Shown here piece by piece: positions 8,767-16,949 of a stretch of DNA of 64,000 nt. Source of the stretch: Candidatus Bathyarchaeia archaeon (lineage in GTDB: Archaea; Thermoproteota; Bathyarchaeia; Bathyarchaeales; Bathycorpusculaceae); contig CP166960.1 in NCBI GenBank assembly GCA_041447175.1, positions 2,372,519 through 2,436,518 on the forward strand, in the 5' to 3' direction. How positions within the stretch are numbered: position 1 is the first letter of the stretch; each line of letters opens with the position of its first letter. The translations under genes and the position numbers were made by a program. The notes below the pieces were generated by a model. It saw only the letters and a list, made by a program, of their open reading frames with translations. It searched no databases and was not told where the DNA came from.

Positions 8767-9852
8767 TTAACGTTCTCGTTTGCCTGCTATCCAGTCCTCG
8801 GTCATCTGCCGCGCCACGGAGTCAGGCACCTGAATCGGCGGATGCTTAAACGCGTAAGCCGGCATGCTCAGCAGGGCACCGCTGATTTTGCGATCCAACG
8901 CAATTTTTGCCGCCCGAATCAAATCAATGACGACGCCAGCGCTGTTTGGAGAATCCTCCACTTCCAGCTTCACGCTGATGTTTATGGGGCGGTCGCCAAA
9001 CTTTCTGCCCTTAAGGCTAATGTAGCAGATTTTCTTGTTACGCAGAAACGGCACATAATCCGAAGGGCCAATCCTTGTCGGCAACGCATAGGGCACAAGG
9101 CTGGTGACGGCTTCGGTTTTACTGATGCGCTTGCTTTTGAGGCGGCCTTCGACAGTCATGTTTTGGAAGTCTGTGTCTCCGCCTAAGTTGAGTTGGTAGG
9201 TTTCGTCCACGATGACTCCGCGGTCAAGGCAAAGCCGCACAAGGTTACGGTGCAGGATAGTGGCGCCGACTTGGCTTTTAATATCATCGCCCAACACGGG
9301 TAAGCCTGCCTGCTCAAACTTCTTTGGCCACTCCCCCGTTTTGTCTGAGCCAATGAATTCAGGCATGCAGTTCACAAACGCGCATCCCGCGTCTATGGCG
9401 CATTGTGCGTAGAAACGGACGGCGTCATGACTGCCGACTGGAAGGTAATTAACTAGGACTTGGGTTTTGGTGTCTTTGAGGGTTTGAACGATGCTTTCTT
9501 TGGTGGTTTGGCTGTCGTCGTAGACGTTGAAGGTTTCCCGCATGTGCGGTGCTACCCCATCCAAGATTATGCCCGGCGAAACCGTGACGCCTAAGTGGGG
9601 TACGTCGCTGAATTTTTCGCACACGTTTGGCTTCATCCAAATGGCTTCGGAGAGGTCTTTGCCGATTTTATCTTTGTTCACTTCAAAAGCCGCGACGAAC
9701 TTGAGGTCGCTGATGTGGTAGCCGCCGTAGTTGACGTGCATTAAGCCGGGGACGGTTTCGGACTCTTTAGCGTCTTTGTAGTATTGGGTTCCTTGAGTGA
9801 GGGCGCACGCACTGTTGCCTACGCCTATGAGTGCTACGCGGATTTCGGGCAA
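8767..9852 (-). CDS. ino1: Myo-inositol-1-phosphate synthase (archaeal short form)
   Basis: A 361-residue NAD-dependent enzyme converting glucose-6-phosphate to inositol-1-phosphate, the precursor of archaeal inositol phospholipids and compatible solutes. 'VALIGVGNSACALTQG' (about 6-21) is the NAD-binding loop, 'VLVNYLPVGSHDAVRFYAQCAIDAGCAFVNCMPEFI' is the central conserved block, and 'PVLGDDIKSQVGATILHR' with 'TYQLNLGGDTDFQNM' holds the catalytic lysine region. Length fits the archaeal/actinobacterial short class rather than the ~500-residue eukaryotic form. It stands alone, with a 500-base gene-poor stretch upstream. Confidence 0.94.
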   Translation of the reverse strand: MPEIRVALIGVGNSACALTQGTQYYKDAKESETVPGLMHVNYGGYHISDLKFVAAFEVNKDKIGKDLSEAIWMKPNVCEKFSDVPHLGVTVSPGIILDGVAPHMRETFNVYDDSQTTKESIVQTLKDTKTQVLVNYLPVGSHDAVRFYAQCAIDAGCAFVNCMPEFIGSDKTGEWPKKFEQAGLPVLGDDIKSQVGATILHRNLVRLCLDRGVIVDETYQLNLGGDTDFQNMTVEGRLKSKRISKTEAVTSLVPYALPTRIGPSDYVPFLRNKKICYISLKGRKFGDRPINISVKLEVEDSPNSAGVVIDLIRAAKIALDRKISGALLSMPAYAFKHPPIQVPDSVARQMTEDWIAGKRER

Positions 9853-10358
9853 GGGAGTTTACCTTCTGTGTTGATGGCTAACGTAGGTCTACGCTATAAC
9901 TTTTTCCTATTGCAGCTTTCTGTTCTCTGTTGTTTCCTCTTTATAGTTGGAACAAAAGTTAGAGTCCATGTGGTTTGGATTTCTTTAATTTGCTTAAAAT
10001 GCGGGGCATCTGATATGCAGACTGCATTTAACTGGGCTGCGATGGCGGCAATCATGCTGTCGCCCATTGACAGGTTGTATTTCTGTCGTAGCTCGTGGCT
10101 CTGTATCTGTACCTATGAAGTGTGTGCTTTTAGCTCTCCCCAAAGAACACATCGTTCTTCCAAAATAACAGTGCTGTCCAACTGCAGGCAGGGGCTTGTC
10201 GTTCTTCATTTTTCGGCATTATTCTTGCCGTGTTAAGTCCTTAACCTTAAGTCAGCTAAAGAGGAAAAAGAAACCTGAATTTTGGTTATCTCTCAAAACG
10301 CATGACAAGGTTAAAAGGGAGAATCCATTTAACTAGTTTGTAGGTTGATTGGATTCTT
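9853..10358. other. Gene-poor stretch between ino1 and the riboflavin kinase operon
   Basis: About 500 bases with no convincing gene. Short open frames on both strands (for example plus 9784-10236) have no recognisable protein character and overlap the 5' end of ino1. The only structured signal is the palindromic element at 10125-10163. Promoters for the divergent flanking genes must lie here; I could not single out a clear TATA box. Confidence 0.5.
10125..10163. repeat. Dispersed palindromic element, copy 1
   Basis: It starts TGCTTTT and contains AGAACA-cat-CGTTCT (10144-10158), then TTCCAA. The copy at 49621-49662 has the same start, the same core with one changed base (T for C at the start of the right arm) and the same CCAA end, with a small length difference between start and core. 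Two copies in unrelated intergenic regions suggest either a short repeat family or a shared regulatory site. Confidence 0.5.
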
Positions 10359-10733
10359 ATGAGCCTAAACGAAAGCAACGTAACAATCAAGTATGAACCT
10401 TTCAAAGAAATTGTGATAATGGAGCAGACCCGTTTCACTTCCCCCGATGACATGGCCCGCTTTACTTCCGTGATTGCAGGCGGCAAACTTGCAGGGCTTT
10501 ACTGGGCGGAAGGCGTCGTTTTCCTGTATTTTCCCCTGCCCCCCTCCAATACAGCCGTCGCTCGTATGCTCATCGAAAGCGGCAAGGTCTACTGGACCTT
10601 TGTAGGTTTCGCTTTGATGCCTCATTACCTTTCAACGATTGAAACCAAAGAGAAAATGATTGTTCCCGTAATCAACATCTCCACCAACCCCCTGCTTAGC
10701 AAAGTTGCCCGTTGGCTAAAAGAACAACCATAG
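10359..10733 (+). CDS. Conserved hypothetical upstream of riboflavin kinase
   Basis: A 124-residue soluble protein starting 'MSLNESNVTIKYEPFKEIVIMEQTRF'. It has a beta-strand-rich core ('GGKLAGLYWAEGVVFLYFPLPPS', 'VYWTFVGFALMPHY', 'MIVPVINISTNP') and a C-terminal helix ending 'ARWLKEQP'. I see no catalytic or metal-binding motif and do not recognise the family. It ends nine bases before the TTG start of ribK, so the two are almost certainly one transcript, and a role connected to flavin synthesis or use is a reasonable guess. The sequence reads as real coding DNA throughout. Confidence 0.75.
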   Translation: MSLNESNVTIKYEPFKEIVIMEQTRFTSPDDMARFTSVIAGGKLAGLYWAEGVVFLYFPLPPSNTAVARMLIESGKVYWTFVGFALMPHYLSTIETKEKMIVPVINISTNPLLSKVARWLKEQP

Positions 10734-10742
10734 GCATCGCTC

Positions 10743-11126
10743 TTGGGTATTCTCACTTTTAACGGAAAAGCTACCACTGGCGCAGGTGAAGGCAAAAAAT
10801 ACCTCGCCCTTCCCTGGGTTAAAGAACAGATAAATCAAACCTTAGGTTTTTCTCCCTACCTTGGCACCTTAAACCTCACCTTAACAAGGGCAAGTCTCGC
10901 AAACAAGAAACTGCTCAAAAGAAGCGAACTCAAAATCCATCCCGCAGAGGGATACTGCTTGGGGTTGCTGTTTCATGCTTCAATCCACGGGACTCCCTGT
11001 GCCGTTGTGGTTCCTCAGGTTGACAGTTACCCCGAAAACGTTTTGGAACTTATCGCCCCCGTGAACCTGCGGGAAAAATTAAATCTTAAAGATGGCGACG
11101 AGGTCGCCGTGTCTGTTCAGGTTTAA
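10743..11126 (+). CDS. ribK: CTP-dependent riboflavin kinase (DUF120)
   Basis: A 127-residue archaeal riboflavin kinase, which makes FMN from riboflavin using CTP. The family signatures are all visible: 'FNGKATTGAGEGKKYLALPWV' (nucleotide-binding Gly loop), 'LGFSPYLGTLNL', 'EGYCLGLLFHASI', 'VDSYPENVLELIAPVNLREKLNLKDGDEVAV'. It lacks the N-terminal HTH domain carried by many archaeal versions, so it is the short form. The start is TTG at 10743, placed nine bases after the upstream hypothetical. It converges with the acyl-CoA synthetase gene, with only seven bases between stops. Confidence 0.93.
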   Translation: MGILTFNGKATTGAGEGKKYLALPWVKEQINQTLGFSPYLGTLNLTLTRASLANKKLLKRSELKIHPAEGYCLGLLFHASIHGTPCAVVVPQVDSYPENVLELIAPVNLREKLNLKDGDEVAVSVQV

Positions 11127-11133
11127 AAAAGAG

Positions 11134-12627
11134 TTATTTGTTTTTCCTTTGCAGAAACTCTTCTATGTATTCTTCCGCAGCATCGTTTCTTTGCAGGTAG
11201 GTGCCGTAGCTGACAAGGGCTCTCATGGCGCGAGCAGCATCCTCAGGAGACGAATACGCGGGTATGCCTAAACGGTCAAATCGACTGCGAGTGTATAGCG
11301 CCATTTCTGTTTCGCCGATGTCGCACATAACCAACGGTTTAGTGTATTTGCTGGCAACTTTTGCCACGTCATCAATGTATTTCTCACGCAGCCCCGGCAT
11401 GTGGTGAAGCCCTAAAAAGATTATACCATCAATTTTGGGGTCTTGGAACATAAGGTCCGCAGAAACCACAAATTGTTCATCAGTGACTGAGCCTGTGAGG
11501 TCAACGGGGTTGTGTGTTGCGGCAATTTTTAGAATGGAGCCGTTGGCTTTGAGTTGCTCAAATTTCTCAAGGGTTTCCTCTGAGAAGGTGTCAACTGTTA
11601 ATCCCTGAATTTCCAGCTCGTCCACCGTCATGACTCCCGGGCCTCCTGCATCGGTAAGTATGCCAATGTTTTTGCCTAATGCCGGTGGCTGCATGGCGAG
11701 GACTTTGCCTGCATCGAAAAATTCTTCCATATCTCGGGCGCGAATAACTCCTGCTTGTTCAAAGGCTGCAGCGTATATTTTGTCTGCGCCTGCGATGGCT
11801 CCCGTGTGTGAGCTTGCTGCGCGGGCGCCGGCTTCGCTTTTGCCTGATTTAATCACGACCACGGGCTTTTTGGTGGTTACTTTTTTGGCGACTTTGAGGA
11901 ATTCTCTGCCGTGTTTGATATCTTCCACATATGAAAGGATGACGTGGGTTTCTTTGTCGTGAAGCATGTAGTAGAGAATTTCGTAGTCTGTGACATCGCA
12001 TTTGTTGCCGAAACTGACAAATTTGCTAACCCCCATTTGGCGCCCTGTTAAATAGTCTAATGCGGCAACACCAAAAGCGCCGCTTTGGGTGAGCATGGCT
12101 ATGTTGCCTGGCATGGGGCGAGGTGTAGCTACGACGTCTTCGCCGGTGGTGAGGACTTTGGTTTCAGGAAGGAAAAGTGAGTCCACTCCGGTTTTGGAGT
12201 AGTAAACGCCCAAACAGTTGGGACCTAAAAGCCGTATGCCGCCTTTTTTTGCTGCAGCGACAACTTGGTCTTCAAGCTCTTTGTTGCCGACCTCTTTGAA
12301 GCCTGCACTTACAATGATGGCGGCTTTTACTTTTTTGCTTGCGGCTTCTTCCATGATGCTTGGGACGGCTTTTGCGGGAACGATAACAACAATTAATTCG
12401 ATGTCACTTGGGATGTGTTTTAGTGTGGGGTAGCACCTAAAGCCCAAGATGGAGTCTTCCCCAGGGTTAACGGGGTATAAGTCTCCTTTGAAAACGCCCC
12501 GTAGCTTGTTTGTGGCAAAGTTCTTAAATATGACATGTCCAGCTTTGTCCGCTTTTTTGGTTGCTCCTATAACGGCTACTGAACAAGGGTTGAAAAATGC
12601 GTCTAACTTCTTTGTCATTTCTTCCAT
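11134..12627 (-). CDS. acdA: ADP-forming acyl-CoA synthetase, alpha subunit
   Basis: A 497-residue CoA-binding/CoA-ligase protein. The N-terminal CoA-binding Rossmann domain starts 'NPCSVAVIGATKKADKAGHVIFKN', with 'LLGPNCLGVY' at about 133. The flavodoxin-like ligase domains follow, with the phosphohistidine site H274 in 'AASSHTGAIAGAD'. In archaea the alpha2beta2 enzyme makes acetate (or branched acids) plus ATP from acyl-CoA, ADP and phosphate at the end of peptide or sugar fermentation. The ATP-grasp beta subunit is neither fused nor adjacent here, so it must be encoded elsewhere. The start gives 'MEEMTKKLDAFFNP', with a second Met three codons in. Confidence 0.9.
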   Translation of the reverse strand: MEEMTKKLDAFFNPCSVAVIGATKKADKAGHVIFKNFATNKLRGVFKGDLYPVNPGEDSILGFRCYPTLKHIPSDIELIVVIVPAKAVPSIMEEAASKKVKAAIIVSAGFKEVGNKELEDQVVAAAKKGGIRLLGPNCLGVYYSKTGVDSLFLPETKVLTTGEDVVATPRPMPGNIAMLTQSGAFGVAALDYLTGRQMGVSKFVSFGNKCDVTDYEILYYMLHDKETHVILSYVEDIKHGREFLKVAKKVTTKKPVVVIKSGKSEAGARAASSHTGAIAGADKIYAAAFEQAGVIRARDMEEFFDAGKVLAMQPPALGKNIGILTDAGGPGVMTVDELEIQGLTVDTFSEETLEKFEQLKANGSILKIAATHNPVDLTGSVTDEQFVVSADLMFQDPKIDGIIFLGLHHMPGLREKYIDDVAKVASKYTKPLVMCDIGETEMALYTRSRFDRLGIPAYSSPEDAARAMRALVSYGTYLQRNDAAEEYIEEFLQRKNK

Positions 12628-12716
12628 GGCTATCCCCGCTGGTCGGTTAGAAATTAGGCTCTGTTTTTTATGCTTTACCCTTCAAAAATCTACTATGTTA
12701 ATGCTTAGTGTTAATT

Positions 12717-13592
12717 CTACCGATTCTGCTGTCGCTTTATTCTATTCTGACTGCGTGCTAACCTTACAATCACAATCGGCTTATGCTTCACCCGCCCAAG
12801 CATATCCCACGTCACGTCGGTCTCAGAAACTTTGAATCTAGCCGCCATATCCCAAACCGTAGCTCCCGAACCAGGACCCCGCGCGCGGTCAGCCACATTC
12901 GCAATTGTCAATGCATCCTCAGCCGAAAGCTTCCCTCCAGCAACCGCAAGAGGAGTTGGTCTTCTTCTAAGCCTAAAAAACCTGCCTAAAACATAGGCAA
13001 CGGTGTCGCCACGGCTTTGGATGCCTTGCATAGGGCTTGGACGAGGGGTGAAATGAAAATTTTTAAACGTGTACGTTTTGTCTGTGTCTGTTATTACCAC
13101 CGCTACTTTTTTGCCCAGTTTCTGGAAAATTTGCTGCTGAATTTCTTCTGCTACCTGATTGGCGTTTTTCAGGGGCAGACAAACCAAGGAGTAGGGCAGG
13201 TTTGAGCCGTCTATTCCGCCTTCTGAGCCAAACATCAACGCTTGAGCAAACCCCCCATATTGAAGGGCGACTTGTTTGTGTCGACTGCCCTCCTCTGACG
13301 GATACTCTCGTAGTCTGCGCAATAGCCTCTGCCCAAAGTTGCAGACTACCCCAATGAAGTAACCCCACGCCAAATGCATCCAAACGGTCGCCAAAACTTT
13401 CGCGGTGATGCCGGGTTTCACGATGCTTTCGTCTAAAATGTTGTTCGTTGCAGTTGAAACCGCCTTTTCAGAAACCACAACAAAGTCGCCGTCTGAGACT
13501 TTATGTTCTAAGGCTTTGATAATTTCTGGCAGGTAGTCGGTGTTCGGTTTCCAATACTTGGTGGTTAAAGGTAGGGCGTAGTATCTGGTCAT
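12717..13592 (-). CDS. CofE-like F420-0:L-glutamate ligase family protein
   Basis: A 291-residue protein of the F420 gamma-glutamyl ligase family. 'HKVSDGDFVVVSEKAVSTA' near the N-terminus, 'GSEGGIDGSNLPYSLVCLPLKNANQVAEEI', 'VAVVITDTDKTYTF' and 'LGRVKHKPIVIVRL' follow the order of CofE. The canonical 'AGIDESN' motif reads 'GGIDGSN', and the protein is longer than typical CofE, with an insert around 75-110, so it may be a paralogue with a different acceptor. CofE adds glutamates to the F420 tail using GTP. No other F420 gene is near. It is separated from acdA by about 90 bases. Confidence 0.75.
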   Translation of the reverse strand: MTRYYALPLTTKYWKPNTDYLPEIIKALEHKVSDGDFVVVSEKAVSTATNNILDESIVKPGITAKVLATVWMHLAWGYFIGVVCNFGQRLLRRLREYPSEEGSRHKQVALQYGGFAQALMFGSEGGIDGSNLPYSLVCLPLKNANQVAEEIQQQIFQKLGKKVAVVITDTDKTYTFKNFHFTPRPSPMQGIQSRGDTVAYVLGRFFRLRRRPTPLAVAGGKLSAEDALTIANVADRARGPGSGATVWDMAARFKVSETDVTWDMLGRVKHKPIVIVRLARSQNRIKRQQNR

Positions 13593-13734
13593 ACGGTCAC
13601 TTTAAGCTAAAGCTACTTTTTTGGTTTAGTTATTAAAGGTTAAGGCAAAGTTTAACCTGAGCTTAACAGTGGCTTTCCGAGCCGAGTAAACAGCGGAATC
13701 GTATGTTTTAAAAGGAAAGAACACCCTGTAATCT

Positions 13735-14094
13735 GTGGTGGCACCCTTGCTGTTTGGACACAAAAGCAGCAAATTGCAGGTTGACTTAGGCGATTTAGAA
13801 GGGCAAAGCGAAAACCTAGCAACGTTTTTGAGGGCACATCTCAAGGTGGACTCTGTCCCCAAACAAAACAAGCTTCTTATCCAGCCAGAAACAACCGAAA
13901 CCGCAGAGCTGCAGCGTGTAGTGACCAAATTCATTTATCATCAAAACCTAAACGTTTCCCACTGGGTTTCGGTTGACGGGAAAACCGTTAAAATCAACAG
14001 GTTCAAAGGAGTCAAAAAACCCGACAAAACAGAGAAGCACGAAAAAAAGAAAAATGCACCCCACCAAACGCTCCCCCAAAGCTGGGGTCTATAG
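13735..14094 (+). CDS. Possible eL22-like ribosomal protein
   Basis: A 119-residue basic protein starting with GTG ('AAAGGAAAG' upstream). The segment 13-95 follows the eukaryotic ribosomal protein L22e pattern: 'LATFLRAHLKVDS' resembles the family's 'FEQFLQERIKVNG', 'NKLLIQPETTETAELQRVVTKFIYHQNLNVSHW' resembles its 'ITV...[20 protein letters not shown]', and 'VSVDGKTVKINRFKG' the closing strands. A Lys-rich tail ('KKPDKTEKHEKKKN') would suit rRNA contact. This assignment rests on my own alignment from memory. If wrong, it is an uncharacterised small basic protein. It is transcribed divergently from the CofE-like gene. Confidence 0.5.
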   Translation: MVAPLLFGHKSSKLQVDLGDLEGQSENLATFLRAHLKVDSVPKQNKLLIQPETTETAELQRVVTKFIYHQNLNVSHWVSVDGKTVKINRFKGVKKPDKTEKHEKKKNAPHQTLPQSWGL

Positions 14095-14165
14095 TTCCCC
14101 TTCTTGCTTCGCCCTGTCTGTGGCTATTGCTTTGTGTGTTGTGTCTGGCTCTTTAGCTTGGACGT

Positions 14166-14924
14166 TTACGTTATTAATGTGTGAACTAAAAGCAGCAAGG
14201 TGTAGATTCCCGCACCCGCCAAGAAGAGGGCTAAGCTTTGCTTTTTTAAGGCGGATGGGACCTCATTTTTCACTGAATCATACAATATTACCCCCGAGAT
14301 TAGGGCTAACAGCACGTAGGCTTCCGAGAGCCTTTCTGGGTAGAGCAGCGAAATCGCCCAGCCAATGAAGGGAATCACTGCTGCTACATAACGTCCTCCT
14401 TTTAGCTGCAATCGTTTGTAGTGTTCAACCATGGAGTCATTGGCGATAAACAAGTGCAAGGAAACCGCAAACGTGTAAAGCAAACCTCCAACAAGCCCTG
14501 CTTGAAACTCAAAAATCAACACAAAACTCAATATGGAATTAAGGAACGCAAAAATTGCAAAGTGAATAACAAAAAGGCTTTTTGTTCCTTGAACTTCTCG
14601 AAATTGCTGCTTAGTTGATGCCTGAATTTTTCCACGTGACTGCTTTGCCAAATGCTCCAAGACAAAGAAAATCAAAAAACCCACAAAGACCAAAAGAAAA
14701 ATCGCATCCTCATAGAAGGCAACCAGTTGACTGCCTCCGGTGATTTGCTTGAGGTATTCTCCAGCTTGTAGCAGGTTAGGTAGTAAGTCTAAGAAAACGT
14801 AGGCTGCGGCTATGCCTCCGAAAAAGGATAGTGTTTTTGCGCGGTAGTTTTCGGTGGCGTGGTGAAGTTTGTAGGCGAAAAGGTTAACGAGGGCAAACGC
14901 TGTGGCTGCAAGTAACGCGTACAA
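14166..14924 (-). CDS. Multi-pass membrane protein, ZIP-like
   Basis: A 252-residue protein with about eight hydrophobic segments, beginning 'MYALLAATAFALVNLFAYKLHH'. The arrangement resembles ZIP metal transporters: 'KTLSFFGGIAAAYVFLDLLPNLL', then 'FAVSLHLFIANDSMVEHY' at the place of the ZIP metal helix, 'YVAAVIPFIGWAISLLYP', and 'LALISGVILYDSVKNEVPS' resembling the 'AGAMLYVVLDELIPES' helix. The classic HNxxEG and HExPHE motifs are not present, so transport of a divalent metal is uncertain. It belongs to a widespread ZIP-like family of unknown function, and sits next to the tRNA-Glu island. Confidence 0.7.
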   Translation of the reverse strand: MYALLAATAFALVNLFAYKLHHATENYRAKTLSFFGGIAAAYVFLDLLPNLLQAGEYLKQITGGSQLVAFYEDAIFLLVFVGFLIFFVLEHLAKQSRGKIQASTKQQFREVQGTKSLFVIHFAIFAFLNSILSFVLIFEFQAGLVGGLLYTFAVSLHLFIANDSMVEHYKRLQLKGGRYVAAVIPFIGWAISLLYPERLSEAYVLLALISGVILYDSVKNEVPSALKKQSLALFLAGAGIYTLLLLVHTLIT

Positions 14925-15064
14925 AGCGTAGGCGGGAATGTTTAGGTAACTGATGCATTCGCCTCCCGTTCATGAAAACAGGAAAAATGAACCCACTTTA
15001 ACTTTGTTGTCTTCAGCCAAAATGCTGCCAAAAACAAACCCGGATGCAGAGTGTGATTGGAGTG

Positions 15065-15134
15065 TGGTGCTCCGGCTAGGCTTCGGAGCATAGTCTTTGG
15101 CTCGAAAGTCTAGACTACTAGACTGATTCGGAAG
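15065..15134 (-). pseudogene. Degenerate tRNA-Glu copy (possible attachment-site remnant)
   Basis: Aligned without gaps from the CCA end, 15065-15124 matches 17074-17133 of the intact tRNA-Glu at 46 of 60 positions. The 14 bases 15063-15076 are identical to 17072-17085. The anticodon loop CTTTCGA is kept, but the anticodon and T stems no longer pair, and the D arm is shortened by about eight bases, so it cannot fold as a tRNA. It has the same orientation as the intact tRNA and lies downstream of its 3' end, the geometry expected of the far end of an element integrated at a tRNA. Confidence 0.75.
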
Positions 15135-15257
15135 TAAAAAACCCTGAGGAAAAAGCAGGAGACAGGTCAACTATAAATCGTACAGAAGTTGAAACTGTAA
15201 TTTCCATATCAGGAAGCCTAAAACTGTTAATCATAACTTATTTAGTTCTTATTTCTT

Positions 15258-15434
15258 CTACCGAGTCCTGCTTCTTAATTCGACTGCTTTTATCAATTTT
15301 GGAGTTAAATCGTTTATTTCGCGGTACTGTTTTGCAGTGATTTTTGTGACATAACCGCAGGTTAGGCATGTTGCTTTTTCCCGGTTGGGACATAAGTCAA
15401 GGGTCCAGCATCCGCATTTTGGGCATTTTTCCAT
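15258..15434 (-). CDS. Small zinc-ribbon protein in the tRNA-Glu island
   Basis: A 58-residue protein with a compact zinc ribbon at its N-terminus, 'CPKCGCWTLDLCPNREKATCLTCGY', where the two C-x2-C pairs can bind one zinc. A short basic helical tail follows ('KLIKAVELRSRTR'). I chose ATG 15434 because GGAG lies eight bases upstream; GTG 15443 would add three residues. It is downstream of the deaminase fusion on the same strand, about 200 bases away. I do not recognise the family. It could bind nucleic acid or another protein of the island. Confidence 0.6.
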   Translation of the reverse strand: MEKCPKCGCWTLDLCPNREKATCLTCGYVTKITAKQYREINDLTPKLIKAVELRSRTR

Positions 15435-15631
15435 ATTTTCCACTCCACTTGTTAAGTATTGTTAGTTGAATTTTTAAGTATTTTCTAGAGTAGTATTAAT
15501 GAATCAATGATTCTTTAACGAGGAACAAACCGTCTGAAACCCTGAAAAACAAGATTAATTGACAAAAGTATTGTTTTTCATAAATGAAACTTGTGTACTT
15601 TAATCTGTTTTGTGTAAATCAGAAACGCCCC

Positions 15632-16924
15632 TTATTTTTTGGTCTGTGAATTGGCTTTTTTACTTTTTTTCATTTCACTTTCTTTTTCGCTGCGCCACGA
15701 ACCAAAAAGCTTGAAGTATGCTTTTGCCTTTACTCCTTCAAATTTGTCTGCTAAAATTTCTCTACCTTCCTCTTTTGCACTCTTTAATAGTTTTAGGGCT
15801 GCCGTATCGGGATACGATTCTACGTAGCAGAAACTCCCTATTCTTGAGTTAAGAATCTTCTCAGTGCAAGTTAAACATGGAAAAGTCGTAACGTAAAGCA
15901 TACACCCTGACAAATCCGCTTTCTGGGCGCTCAGCAAGGCTTTTTCCTCAGCATGCAAAGCCGTACATCTTCCCATTGCTCGGTCCTTTATGATTTCTTT
16001 GGCTAGGTTCTTTCCGCAGTGAGGACATTTATACGGAAATGTGAGTGGGGCCTCTAGCTTCTTAGTGCACAGCGGACAAGCTTTGAATTTTATCATTACG
16101 CTTTCGATATACTGGTCCCTGAAGCAATCTCCGAATTGTATATAGCACGGTTTGAGCGGATCACTATTCTCATTATATCCTATGCTCACAACATTCTCAT
16201 TCTGGTCAATTATAACTGCCCCAACTTGCCTCTTGAAGCAATTTGATCTAAGAGACGCTGCGTAAGCAATACTCATATACGCTTCTTTTTTGCTTGGTGA
16301 ACGAAGTTTTTCTTTTTGAAAAAGACTTATAGCATCTTTGAGTTTTCCTTCAAGTCTTTCGGCAAATTCGATCTGGGATTTCTTAGACTCGTTGTCATTC
16401 CTGATTAAGAAGTCCGCTTCGTCGACACACATAGCGACTTGTTGTCCATATTCAATATCATTTTGATTTTTGTCTCTCTGATCTAGCATCCTAAACTCGT
16501 CATGCGAAATGGTTTTGTTTTTGGGGTTCTTCTTTATTCGTTTCCATCTATCGTCTTCCGTACAGTCAACTGCAATTAGATAGAACTCCCGAAAAGTCTC
16601 TCTTAAAAACGCTACTTCTGACAAGTTTCTAATACTATCAAAAACAATGTTCTCGCTCTGTTTATTTTCTCCGACAACTTTTCTGTAAGTCTCTTCGGCT
16701 AAAATTTGAAGTGTTTTGGTTTTTCTCAGTTCGTTTCCAAATTCTTGCAGATCATATCGGTTTGCGTTTTCTGCTGCCTTTGGGTCATGTTTCGCTTCAT
16801 TATATTTTTCTCGTAAGGTTTCTGAAAGAGAATATGATTCGAATCCAAAAGACCTTCTTAGAATTCCAGTCACTGTGCTACAACCACTACCAAATGATCC
16901 CGTAATTCCAACTGCAATCTTCAT
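15632..16924 (-). CDS. P-loop kinase-like / deoxycytidylate deaminase fusion, candidate anti-phage dCTP deaminase
   Basis: A 430-residue two-domain protein. Residues 1-205 resemble a P-loop nucleotide kinase: 'GSFGSGCST' (9-17) stands at Walker A, with Cys where the lysine should be, then 'FDSIRN' (95-100) and 'LIAVDC'. Residues 215-400 are a cytidine-deaminase fold with HAE (324-326) and PCLTC (C350, C353) as the zinc/catalytic site. An extra CPLC/CPHC zinc knuckle (C283-C303) is inserted. This architecture matches anti-phage dCTP deaminases that destroy the dCTP pool on infection. ATG 16924 is preferred over TTG 16933, since the family starts at 'MKIAVGITG'. The gene is visibly A+T-rich (22 G+C in 16321-16380). 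A housekeeping dCMP deaminase is the alternative. Confidence 0.82.
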   Translation of the reverse strand: MKIAVGITGSFGSGCSTVTGILRRSFGFESYSLSETLREKYNEAKHDPKAAENANRYDLQEFGNELRKTKTLQILAEETYRKVVGENKQSENIVFDSIRNLSEVAFLRETFREFYLIAVDCTEDDRWKRIKKNPKNKTISHDEFRMLDQRDKNQNDIEYGQQVAMCVDEADFLIRNDNESKKSQIEFAERLEGKLKDAISLFQKEKLRSPSKKEAYMSIAYAASLRSNCFKRQVGAVIIDQNENVVSIGYNENSDPLKPCYIQFGDCFRDQYIESVMIKFKACPLCTKKLEAPLTFPYKCPHCGKNLAKEIIKDRAMGRCTALHAEEKALLSAQKADLSGCMLYVTTFPCLTCTEKILNSRIGSFCYVESYPDTAALKLLKSAKEEGREILADKFEGVKAKAYFKLFGSWRSEKESEMKKSKKANSQTKK

Positions 16925-16927
16925 ATA

Positions 16928-16942
16928 TTGCAATTATTGCAA
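16928..16942. promoter_or_regulatory. Near-palindrome at the deaminase start (operator candidate)
   Basis: TTGCAATTATTGCAA has two TTGCAA boxes (each self-complementary) separated by TTA. It lies between the likely TATA box and the ATG at 16924, covering the expected transcription start, where a bound repressor would block initiation. Confidence 0.5.
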
Positions 16943-16949
16943 AATAACT

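Noticed and set aside
9784-10236. 150-codon plus-strand frame upstream of the riboflavin kinase operon
   Set aside because: It overlaps the 5' end of ino1, has an irregular composition with no motif, and no ribosome-binding site was seen.
15065-15134. A second functional tRNA-Glu
   Set aside because: Anticodon and T stems do not pair and the D arm is shortened, although the anticodon loop and CCA end are kept; it can only be a remnant.
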